From Scleroderma bovista (taxonomy: Eukaryota; Basidiomycota; Agaricomycetes; Boletales; Sclerodermataceae), in NCBI GenBank assembly GCA_037178675.1, contig JAYMGJ010000221.1, positions 62,001-126,000 on the forward strand: a stretch of DNA of 64,000 nucleotides, written 5' to 3'. The position numbers were made by a program, and so were the translations under genes. Positions 21,625 to 31,165 of the stretch are shown one piece after another. Below the pieces are notes generated by a model. The model saw only the letters and a program-made list of their open reading frames with translations. It made no database searches and was not told the origin of the DNA. Position 1 is the first letter of the stretch, and each line of letters starts with the position of its first letter.

Positions 21625-24408
21625 TCAGGAGTGAGTTAGCGCGTCGATGCAGATGACACCATCGCGCTCGTTCCATGGATATCCCCATCGATGGAGCCAC
21701 TCTCTGATGCCAGCAGACAGACGCACACGCGATGCACCCCTTGAAGGATCTTGCATCCCAGTATGCTTCTCTTCTCCGACGATCGCATAGGCTGTGTACA
21801 TACGCAATGAGCGCAATGCGGGGCCACAGAAGAACCGATGACTTACCAAGGCCCAAGAAATGTTCGTGTTCGAGCTGTCCCATGGCGTCAGCCGCAGCAG
21901 AGAAAAAAATAAAGAAAATATACCGACCGCAAGTAAAAATTCTTCTAGAACCTCTGTTGCTTCGTTGGCGTGCAACCCGTGCAAATCGAGCACCACCTCC
22001 GTCCTCTCTTCCGAGGTGAATTTCGCATCGCCCCCAGTGTCCTTCTTTGCAATTCCCAAACACACGCCCAGACCACCACCGCATGAACGACCCCTCGCGG
22101 AGCGATCACTTAGGTCATCTGACCAATTGAGATCGCGGCTTCTGACAGCCTGTTCCGCGAGTTTAGCACGCTCTCGGACAAGCTTGCCTGCAGACTCCGC
22201 CATCTCGCGGCTCATTTTTGCGTTCAGATCATGGCCTTCCCTGCTGAACCGCTTTGCAGCAGCACCGTCGCCCCGTCTCCACGCATCAGCTGCGCGGGAT
22301 AGACAAGCATTCCGCGCAGCACCCAATTGTAGTGCACGAGAACGATATGACATGTACAGGCTGTTGATAGACTCGCCAGTGGACAACGTCGGAAGTAGCG
22401 ATGGTGAGCGCAATTTGATGCGTGGGGATGGTTTCGGTGCCACGATGGTTGTCCTGAGGGGAAGGTTGTCGGCCGTGTTGTTGTTCGTGATGGGTTCACG
22501 CCGGGTCACCATAGCACGATCGGCAGGGGCAGCCGTAGGTGGCGCACGCTTGACGGCAGCGGCAAAGCGCGTCCGTCCTGGATCGTGTTGCCAGTGACCA
22601 TCCCGAGCGCCATACCCCTTCCGAGCTCGTCCAGCCGCTCCATTGTCATTGCCCAACGCAGGGAAGTCATCAGAAGGCGGACTTGAAGTGCCTGAATTGT
22701 TAGCGCCATTGTTAGTGCCCAAATTCGATCTCGAAAGCGCATTCGTAATAGCGGAGTCTACGTTATCTGGAAGGTGATGCAAGAATTCACATTGATCTTG
22801 CTTAGCACAAGTGCCGCGCAACCAAAACCGGCAAAGCGCGCGTTCAAGATCATGACTGCCGAGAAATATCAACCCTGAAGGACAGTCGAAAAAAATTGAT
22901 AATACTAACCTGAAACGACAATCTGCCCGCAGACATTCACCTGCAAGGTAGTAACGGCACACTCTGTTGTTGGCGCTGGGCGTAGCACGTGCACCAGTGC
23001 CCCTCCCCGTGGCTCGGACTGGAGCCTCATAGCCTCGCCCACCACGCAGTATGGATGCTGGTGCTTCCCGCGCGACGAGCGCGACGCGGTTCCCCATCGG
23101 TTGCACTCTGAGTTGGGCCTGTTGTGGAGGCGGAGGCAATGCACGATCGATGAGCCAGGCCATCGCTTTCTCGAAATCGTATCCATTCTGTGAAAGCGCC
23201 TCTTCTAGCTCCGAAGGCGCCAACGTTGATCCGAACACTGAACTAAGCACATCGAGAGGAGTCATGCCATCCGTGAGGTATGCAACGGCATCTGGATCTT
23301 CTCCCTCGTGGCCATATCCAGATAAATAGTTTCCGTGCTGCGGTCGAAGACCATCTGGTGATAGGGAAGGCACAGCGTCTGACCAAGAATCAACGTCTGT
23401 CACCATGATGGGATGAAAAGAGGGAGGCCCAGTCTTGAGCGCAAATGGATCGAACGGATCTTCTTCATCCTCATCCCCGCCAGGTTTCAGAGATGATCGG
23501 AGTGAACTGGGTGTAACAGCTCGAGGTTGGATGGATTGGTCTGGAAGCAAAGGTGCTGCAATCGCCAAATTGGAACTAGCTCTGTGGGGACTGTGCGACC
23601 ACAAGTCTGGTGATGGTGTTTCTGCCCTGTAACCTGAAATGGTTGCTGGGTTGGATGAGGCTGCAGAAAGGGGTCTCTGGATTGGCTTAAATTCGGTAGC
23701 TTTAGCGCTAAGAAGTCTCGGGGACGAAATTGGCGATGTTGGAAGACTAGAGGTGAATTGGGGTTGGGTTTGTGTGGATTGAGCATGTGCAAGTACGGGC
23801 GAGTGCATTGGCGATACGCTTCGGGCTGTGATGTAAGATGATGCGTTACCGCCAACGAGGGGGGAGGTAACGGGGGTGTGGGGCCGACGGAAACCGATGG
23901 GTAATGGGGAGTTGGGCAGAGAAGATGGGGTATCTGGTCTAGTTGCATTGAGTCGAGTAGAATGGCAAGAAGCCCTGGATGAAGGTCGCGAGATTGGGCG
24001 TCGGGTCGGGGTCAAGAACAAGAACGGCACACCCGTAACATCATCGCGATGTCTATGCATGAGGTCGAGGACGTGTTGCTCCAGCTGGCAGGGACGATCA
24101 GAGGAAGACACAGACTGCATTAATGAACCACAGACCGTATCGTCGTCGACTCCGAGTGAGGTTTTAAGCAGCTCCTTGAGCTCATCCTCGCGTTCGTCCC
24201 CTAGGAGTGCGGCTACTTTCGTGACCAGAGACGTAGTGATACGAGTCAATTCGTCGTCGTTATCTTCACAACCTTCAAGGGGACCTTTGTGCTGCTGGTA
24301 TATTGCTGAAAGTTGGGCGCGTATGTGGGGGAATCTTTGAGCGGGCTCAGAAGCGTTGTCGCTGGTAGCGAATGTGCCCTGAGGGGTCAGTGTGAGCGGA
24401 GGCGGCAT
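21625..24408 (-). CDS. CUE, CCCH zinc-finger and Smr-domain protein
   Basis: Four exons (22910-24408, 21928-22855, 21847-21874, 21625-21791) give 873 residues; introns of 53-55 bp must be removed although some read open. Domains in order: a long Ser/Pro-rich region; a CUE-like segment (PLDVLSSVFGSTLAPSELEE, then FEKAMAWLIDRAL); two CCCH fingers (CRYYLAGECLRADCRF then SHDLERALCRFWLRGTC); a DUF1771-type helical region (YRSRALQLGAARNACLSRAA); and a C-terminal Smr domain with DLHGLH, GLAYAIVGEEKHTG and a terminal REWLHRWGYPW. Smr domains bind or cleave RNA; CUE-Smr proteins such as yeast Cue2 and worm NONU-1 act as endonucleases in no-go mRNA decay. A similar cytosolic RNA role is likely here. 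Spacing to TSR4 upstream is 167 bp, same strand. Confidence 0.88.
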   Translation of the reverse strand: MPPPLTLTPQGTFATSDNASEPAQRFPHIRAQLSAIYQQHKGPLEGCEDNDDELTRITTSLVTKVAALLGDEREDELKELLKTSLGVDDDTVCGSLMQSVSSSDRPCQLEQHVLDLMHRHRDDVTGVPFLFLTPTRRPISRPSSRASCHSTRLNATRPDTPSSLPNSPLPIGFRRPHTPVTSPLVGGNASSYITARSVSPMHSPVLAHAQSTQTQPQFTSSLPTSPISSPRLLSAKATEFKPIQRPLSAASSNPATISGYRAETPSPDLWSHSPHRASSNLAIAAPLLPDQSIQPRAVTPSSLRSSLKPGGDEDEEDPFDPFALKTGPPSFHPIMVTDVDSWSDAVPSLSPDGLRPQHGNYLSGYGHEGEDPDAVAYLTDGMTPLDVLSSVFGSTLAPSELEEALSQNGYDFEKAMAWLIDRALPPPPQQAQLRVQPMGNRVALVAREAPASILRGGRGYEAPVRATGRGTGARATPSANNRVCRYYLAGECLRADCRFRLVLSIFFDCPSGLIFLGSHDLERALCRFWLRGTCAKQDQCEFLHHLPDNVDSAITNALSRSNLGTNNGANNSGTSSPPSDDFPALGNDNGAAGRARKGYGARDGHWQHDPGRTRFAAAVKRAPPTAAPADRAMVTRREPITNNNTADNLPLRTTIVAPKPSPRIKLRSPSLLPTLSTGESINSLYMSYRSRALQLGAARNACLSRAADAWRRGDGAAAKRFSREGHDLNAKMSREMAESAGKLVRERAKLAEQAVRSRDLNWSDDLSDRSARGRSCGGGLGVCLGIAKKDTGGDAKFTSEERTEVVLDLHGLHANEATEVLEEFLLAVGIFSLFFSLLRLTPWDSSNTNISWALVSHRFFCGPALRSLRMYTAYAIVGEEKHTGMQDPSRGASRVRLSAGIREWLHRWGYPWNERDGVICIDALTHS

Positions 24409-24575
24409 GGCTGAAGCTGCCAGGAAGTGTATTGGACTAAAATTGGGTTAGAAATCTTAGGTAGACATCCGTGGACATGAAAACAAGAGAGGCAACCATA
24501 AAAGACAGTCGCCGACAAACGCAGGACAATACAATTTGTAAAAATCTTGCGGTCTTAGACTTCATTGGTGTAACT

Positions 24576-26127
24576 TTACTCGTCCCACTGCACTAACACA
24601 TATTCCTCTCTCCAACATTCTTTCGCATCCTTTTCGTCGTCGCTCAGACAACAATCCTTCTCACATGAGAATACCATGCAAGTGCCCCACTCCATGCCCC
24701 GACTATCGGGCTCTTTGCTGCGTTTAAGAGCCTCTTGAACTGCTTTGATTCTTTGTTCATCTGTCAGTTTCTTGATATCGATGTCCTTTTCCTTGGTCGT
24801 GTCTCTTAAAATGTTTATGAGGTTTGGCATCAGCTGGCATTCAAATACACGGCTGGATTTGCAGATGGGACATCGGGGGATCGATGACGTGCTGTAGGAA
24901 CGCTTGACCTCTGGGGCGACCTTGAAAGCCGCCTTGGTAACAGGGAGTGGGTCTTGAGGAGGGATGGAGAATAGAGATCCGAAAACTTTGTCAGATGCAA
25001 ACGGCAGTGGGGTTCCCTTGAGATCATAACTGTAAACCGGGACTCAACGACGAACTTGAGCGTCTGGCAGAATACGTGACCTACCGGAGACATTGTTCCG
25101 CCGTATGACTGACCCGTTTTGTAAAGCGATCAAAAACGCTATCCACTTTTAGCGTATTTTCGTATCCTTCGAATCCCCATGATGTATCTTTTCCTTGTTT
25201 ATCATCTCCTGATGGCTCCTCCATTTGCGCACTGGGAGGGATTTTGAGTTTTGGCTCCGGTGGAATATGTTCCGCCATTGTAGAAAGGTATATCGGAGGA
25301 TACGATGGAGCTGCCGCCCATGCCGACCCTTGAATGGTGACCGAGGCCATGGCTGTGATGAGTGACCCCTCAGACCCGGAAGTCTCGCTCTCGGCGTCGC
25401 TCTGATCATCGGCGGGCGGTGGCGGATCAGAGGAATTACTGGAAACTTGCCCGAATATCTGATCCCCCAGACCAAAGGGTGCAAGAGAAAGGGGCCCTTG
25501 CATCTTGTCGAAAGATGAACCCCGCGTACAAACTCTTGTTGGAAACTCACAGAAAATGGATTGGCAGTGGGCGCAGGTTTAGGAGGGCTGGTGGCCTTTT
25601 TCTGCGTATCTTTGCGAGCCTTGCTCTTCTCGACTTTGGTGGCATAAGCAGCATTATACCTCAACGCTCGCCAAGCGCGCACGCTGACATCGCCATAGCT
25701 AAGTCGCGTACCATCAACGCCTTGTAGTTGACCCACCTCCCCGATTGTCTCTGACAACTGGCGCGTGCGCATCCCCAAATATACAAAGCCCTATCCATCA
25801 GGCTATCTTCGAATGGGCACCATATCTGAACAAGGAGCTCCATTGGATTTGAACAGTTGTTGCAGTGTGAAGAAGGAAAAGATGGTTCCATGGAAGGCAG
25901 AAGTGCCTTGAAAAGACGAAATAACACTGAATTGACTGGATATCCATACATGCATAAGAGCAGACTCGTACAGGGTGACCACCGATGCGGGAGACTGCAA
26001 CATCTTTCAGATCATTCTCATTGTCCACACCACCATCAGGTACACCGAGTAAAACATCAGTTTCGACTCCAGAGACAACGTCATCATCGGAGTCGGACCA
26101 ATCGTCATTATCCTCGAGTCGAGGCAT
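24576..26127 (-). CDS. TSR4: Tsr4/PDCD2-family ribosome biogenesis protein
   Basis: Five exons (25972-26127, 25737-25906, 25551-25683, 25085-25503, 24576-25029) join in phase to 443 residues. The N-terminal part carries the PDCD2 zinc-binding pattern (SSHCNNCSNPMELLVQIWCP and IWGCARASCQ). The C-terminal PDCD2_C domain has RCPICKSSRVFECQLMPNL, GMEWGTCMVFSCEKDC and EEYVLVQWDE at the very end. In yeast, Tsr4 is the dedicated cytosolic chaperone of ribosomal protein uS5 (Rps2) and is needed for 20S pre-rRNA maturation; this should be its counterpart. The start at 26127 gives the usual acidic leader. The gene is divergent from the MSC2-like gene, with 325 bp between start codons. Confidence 0.93.
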
Positions 26128-26452
26128 ACTGGTCGTCTATAAATTCGCATCAGTAAAATGCTCCTCAGAAGGTCGGGAAGGTACTGGGGAATCAGACAAA
26201 GCATGAATGGTAAAATAGGTGGGACTCGTCACCGACGCTGGTACAAGGAAACCTCACACCAGAGTACTCGGACTCGTCATCTGGAATTCATCAAGCAACT
26301 TTGCTAATGAAAAGTTACTCACCGTCTTTCGTCGTTGAAGCGCAAAATTATTTGAGTCTGTCAGTCTTATATAGGCGATGGGATCTATCTTCCCCTTTTG
26401 GAATGCAGCACTTGGTCACCTTGGCTGCCTTCGTTGACCGTATTGCGCTGGC
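26128..26452. promoter_or_regulatory. Divergent promoter region, TSR4 and MSC2-like
   Basis: The 325 bp between the two start codons must carry the promoters of both genes. No motif stands out clearly enough to call a core element. If the MSC2-like start lies further upstream, the region shrinks. Confidence 0.5.
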
Positions 26453-29400
26453 ATGGCTGCCCCAGACTCACGGACGCGTAGGAAGATCAGCATTCAGCCA
26501 GCCAAAGTTATATCTGCTTCGTGCGTCTTCCTGTTCGCAGTCTCGCAACGCTAACACACTCATGCTCGCAGGCTCAACAGCCGGTCATTTCCCAGACTCG
26601 CTATTTCGAACATCCTATTCGTATTGTCCCTCTTTGCTGCCAAAGAATGGCTTCTATCTTACGATGTCGGTGTATTTTGGGTGCTCATAAGGGTGCTCGC
26701 GATTGGCGGTCTAAGTACGCTAATCTGGGAGGGTATGAACTCCCAGTTTGTGGGGAAGAGTGATATTGAGGTATGCTGAAATGGTCTTGATTCTCGTAGA
26801 GGTTCTAAAGGGATGGAATTTAGTGGACGGCGCTCGGCGTCTCGTCATTTCTTCTGTTTATGCAGCAAGCCTCGCTATATACTGCACTCTATCGCCTCTC
26901 TTCAACACGGTATGCTTTATGACTGAATCCATTTTTACGACACTTCATTCTGCTTCATAGCGTCATCCTGTTCACCCACTTCTCCGCTTCTTGGGTGGGT
27001 GCGATAATTTCACATGGTTCAGTCAGTTTGGTATTCCCTAGCCCTTGTAAGGCGTGCTAAATCGCGTTTTCCAGATTCGGAAGCCCATAATCTTTACTGG
27101 CGCATTCATGCTGTCCTTTTTGTGCGATGCAGCGTTCTCGAATCGAAGCATTCAGATCTTGCTTCCAGGATATGGCTGCCTTGTTCTTCACGGCTTAATC
27201 ACATACGCTTTGGAATACATGCGGGGGGTTCTCTCTCCCGTTCTCAGTCCTTCTATGACGACCGCTGCTAGTGCTCTTGGCGCCGCCTCCCTCGCTCTTC
27301 CATTCTATGCCTTCCGGAAAGCACTCGTAAGTGCACATATTGCGGCGCTTGGTTCTGGTCCTCATTTTTCTAGCTGAATATCCCGCCGTCTCCCGTCTTC
27401 CCCCTGTTGTCCTTGGCTGTCCTTCCACTTTTGACTTATACCATGGTGTTCCTTACACCGGACACGAAGGCGAATCAGTATAACCCGTCACAGGCATCAC
27501 AAGCATACCTTTTGACTTACCCCTTGGCATTTCTTGTGGCCATAGGTCTCAGTCATCTAGGATTTTCGCAATCCCCCAACTGGACCGACTTGGTAGTGGG
27601 GTCCATCCTATACTATGGTATGTACAGTAGATCTTCTTAGCATCTTCTGCGACAAGCTGATGAATATTATGCTGCACCAGCTCTTTACCCTAGCAAAGAT
27701 CCAACGCTCTCATCATCTCCACGTACACCACTATCCAAGCTCGTTCGTTTCTACTTGAACTCTATTTTATCCGACAATGAGTCGAGGAAGATATTTTATT
27801 TTCTGGTGTTGAACATGTGTTACATGCTCGTACAGATGTTGTACGGTGTCTGGACAAACAGTTTGGGCTTAATTTCTGATGGTAGGTTTGTTACGCCCAT
27901 TAGAATTCCCCGCATTCTGAAGCACTGCGAAAGCAATCCACATGGCCTTCGATTGTTTGGCTATCGGCGTAGGCTTGGTCGCTTCTATTATGGCGAAATG
28001 GCCACCCAATGAACACTTTACCTATGGGTGAGTGGTGTGTGATCTGATTCCGCATTTGCATATAAAAACAAATATTCCTAGATACGGAAGAATAGAGACC
28101 TTATCCGGTTTTGCAAACGGGATATTTCTTATTTTGATATCTGTCTTCATTGTCTTTGAAGCAATTCAGCGCATGTATGCCCGTATCTCATGGCCTAACT
28201 ACATCGCTTCTTAACATTCTACGTTCTAGCTTGGATCCTCCGGAGATGACTACCAGCCAACTATTGTTGGTCAGCTCCCTTGGACTTGGCGTGAACCTCT
28301 TTGGTATGTTTGCCATGGGGGGGCATCATCACCATCACCATGTATGTTGCTTGCCATTTATGCATATTTCCCTTCTTCATAACAACATTAGGGACATAGC
28401 CATTCACACGGCCATGAGAGTCATTCTCACTCCCATGTTCACAGTCATAGTTCACATCACTCAGACAACCATGCCAATCATTGTCACTTACACCAGAACG
28501 ATTCTTCAAACTGCCATACAAACGGTCATCACTCGCACCCACAATCGTCACACAGTAACCATCATGGTGGTGACCATACATCATCTTTGCAGTCGCATCA
28601 TCGCCCCTCCAATAATGTGTCCGGCGAGCATAAGGACGTGTTGCAGCAGCCCCAGAAGGGCCTCAAGTCCCATTTTCGTGGACCATCGCTGATAACCGAC
28701 CAAGAGGGCTTGCGGTCTCTTTCTGCCCCTTCACAAGTTCCTTTCCCAGTCACTTCACCTACGGTAGCAGATTCCCCAATCTCGCCGAACTATCCGAAGA
28801 CGCTGCAACACGACCACCATCACACTCACCACTGCCATGATGACCACGACCCTGACCACGATCACCATCATGGCCATGGGCATCACCACTCGCACACTCA
28901 TGGTCACGACCATGAGGGACACAGTCATAATATGCGAGGTGTCTTCTTGCACGTCATGGCAGATACTCTGGGTTCCGTTGGAGTGATCATCTCCACCTTA
29001 CTTATCCAGTATTATGGTTGGACAGGCTTCGACCCAATTGCGTCGATATTCATTGCCCTTCTGATAGCTGGTAGTGTGATCCCACTCGTTATTGACACCG
29101 GAAGAGTGCTTAGTCTAGACCTGGGAGATAACGAAAAGCAGGTACAGCAAGCACTATCAGAAGTGAGGAATTCCGGTTGTTGGCTATACTTGTGCTAACA
29201 GAGTTTCTCAGCTTTCCCATGTAGAAGGTGTTGCATCCTATTCGTCTCCGCGCTTTTGGCCCAAAGATTCGACAAGCATAATCGGTTCCATCCGCATACA
29301 GCTATCCGATTCGTTTTCTCGCAACCATACCAAAGCATCACATATAGATCAAGTGTTTGAGCGTGTAAATACCTTGTTACGGAGTCGGATCCCCGGACTT

Positions 29401-29454
29401 GAGGAAGTTACCATCCAATTTGAACAGTCAAGGACTCCTGTACCTTCACACTAA
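26453..29454 (+). CDS. MSC2: CDF zinc transporter, Msc2/ZnT5-like
   Basis: About twelve exons: 26453-26520, 26572-26759, 26800-26909, 26961-27030, 27075-27326, 27374-27617, 27681-27881, 27934-28027, 28082-28174, 28230-28341, 28392-29162, 29212-29454. The N-terminal half has many hydrophobic segments, as in Msc2/ZnT5. The C-terminal half is a cation-diffusion facilitator: SLGLISDAIHMAFDC and MRGVFLHVMADTLGSVGVI carry the zinc-site HxxxD pairs. Two His-rich loops (28318-28590 and 28803-28930) separate them, and a cytosolic CDF tail follows. Msc2 works with Zrg17 to load zinc into the ER/Golgi; that role is expected here. Exon 2-3 borders are ambiguous (40-nt or 31-nt intron), and exons 3-5 show a one-base phase conflict, so residues there are uncertain. 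Confidence 0.85.
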
Positions 29455-29602
29455 TACGAGTAGTCTCATACCTTGTATCTACACAAACAAAAATTTACCA
29501 TTAAGTAGAAGGAAGAAAAGTAACTATACACAGGACCTAACAAACGTTGTCGAAATCCTCGCCGTGGGGCACAACAACCATGTCTCCCATCATGGTCTAT
29601 GT

Positions 29603-30594
29603 TCAGCAGCATTGACTCTTTGCTGGGGCTGACGAGTCTATGGCAACGGGGATGGTATCGCTGGTCGGAGCCTTGACTGCATCGGCGGACTGCTCAAGCG
29701 ATTTGCTCGATACAATCCGGTAGATGTCTGTCCTTGGGTATCAGTAATTAACATCCATGGAATCGGCACCACTACTCACCAGTCAAAATTGTTTGGAAGG
29801 CCGTGTCGACGTTCGAAGCGTCCAGCGCAGAGGTCTCGATGAACGACAGTTCATTTTCCGCTACCGAAAACAATTAAGTCACCCAAAACAGGACAAAACT
29901 CCAGACCACCAGACATACAAGAAAATCTTTTAGCTTCCTCTGTAGGAACTGCCCTCAGGTGCTTCAGATCACTCTTGTTACCAACAAGCATGATAACAAT
30001 GTTGGAGTCTGCGTGGTCCCGCAACTCCTTCAACCACCGCGTGACATTGGCGAACGTTGCTTGCTTCGAGATGTCATACACCAAGAGAGCGCCAACTGCA
30101 CCACGATAGTAACTGCAGTGCAATGTAATGTGAGTGGAGGAAGGACAAGGAAAGGCTATTAGGGTGAATGTAAAGGAGTACTGACGCTGAAGTTATTGCA
30201 CGGTACCGCTCCTGTCCTGCTGTGTCCCAGATCTGAGCCTTGATGAGCTTTCCGTCTACGTTGATCGAACGAGTCGCAAATTCGACGCCGATGGTGGATT
30301 TCGAGTCGAGGTTGAATTGATTGCGAGTGAACCGCGAGAGCACTGCGGATCTGATATAAGGGCTGTCCACGCTGCACAATTTACACCGTTCTACGTACAG
30401 TTTCTGAGAGGGGATGTGTCCAGTGAGTGGCTGGCAATGAAATGTCGGCGAATAAGGGGGAAAGCTTACGATTTACCAACACCAGAGTCACCAATTAGAA
30501 CAACCTACGCAACACAACCTTCAGTGTCCAAGTAGCGACATCTGGTGCACCAGCTTACCTTGAAAAGGTAATCGTAGTCACTTCCTTCAGCCAT
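29603..30594 (-). CDS. YPT3: Rab GTPase, Ypt3/Rab11-like
   Basis: Six exons (30559-30594, 30470-30504, 30186-30350, 29919-30112, 29780-29860, 29603-29727) join in phase to 211 residues. Motifs: GDSGVGKS (P-loop), [12 protein letters not shown] (effector loop, Rab11 type), [19 protein letters not shown] (switch II), GNKSDL, ETSALD, and a C-terminal Cys-Cys for geranylgeranylation. Rab11/Ypt3 controls trans-Golgi and recycling-endosome traffic to the tip or septum. The joint after the P-loop gives one residue more than usual before LSRFTRNQF, so the 30350/30470 junction could be slightly different. The gene converges with the MSC2-like gene (148 bp between stops). Confidence 0.92.
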
Positions 30595-31165
30595 GATGCG
30601 TTAATCGTTCGAAGCGGTACTTGTCGAGGTATAATACGGCTCTATGTACGAGACTTCGAACTTTGCAAGTTGGTGTGGTAAAGAAGCAGCGGAGTTTAAA
30701 AATGCTTTGTGATCGCAGTACACTACACACAAAACACTCGAGCTCGTATCTCCCCTACAGCTGACGACCTACTAGCTGACACTTGCTGATTGACATACTA
30801 ACGCTTCTAGGAATCCACTGGTGTCAATCAATTGATATACCCCTTGGTGCTGTAATGGTGGCAACGTTCAAAGCCTCGTGCGACTGGAACCTGAGCTGAC
30901 AGGGGAAATCCGCCAATTCATTTTCACTGTTCAGGGATGCTGGCAGGTTCCCTATAATCCATCATGCTAAGATGGCCTGGCATTGGCTGGCTTTGTGATG
31001 CCCGCGAAAATAAGGTTTGTAATCGGGTTCTCCAGTTGTCCTGTGTGCCAATACGACTCGTTCCATGACACGACATGATCATAGCAAGGAATTCCATTAC
31101 AGCAATAAAAGAAACAAAATGCGTCAGTACGATAAATGTCAGTGTCCTTGAAACAAAGGCATAAA
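30595..31165. promoter_or_regulatory. YPT3 upstream region and clathrin 3' flank
   Basis: 571 bp between the stop of the clathrin heavy chain gene and the start of the YPT3-like gene, both on the minus strand. It should contain the clathrin 3' UTR and the YPT3 promoter. Short open frames here are not protein-like. Confidence 0.45.

Noticed and set aside
26757..26763. Short intron at 26771-26801 as the only solution in the MSC2-like gene
   Set aside because: A 40-nt intron at 26760-26799 gives the same downstream frame with a more usual length, so the shorter one is kept only as an alternative.
28318..28341. Engineered His-tag
   Set aside because: The (H)6 run is part of a natural His-rich loop of a CDF zinc transporter, with mixed CAT/CAC codons and an intron directly after it.
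28150..28692. Separate 180-residue protein within 28.1-28.7 kb
   Set aside because: This frame crosses an MSC2 intron and shifts the His-rich loop into Ile/Thr/Val; the CDF frame explains the region better.
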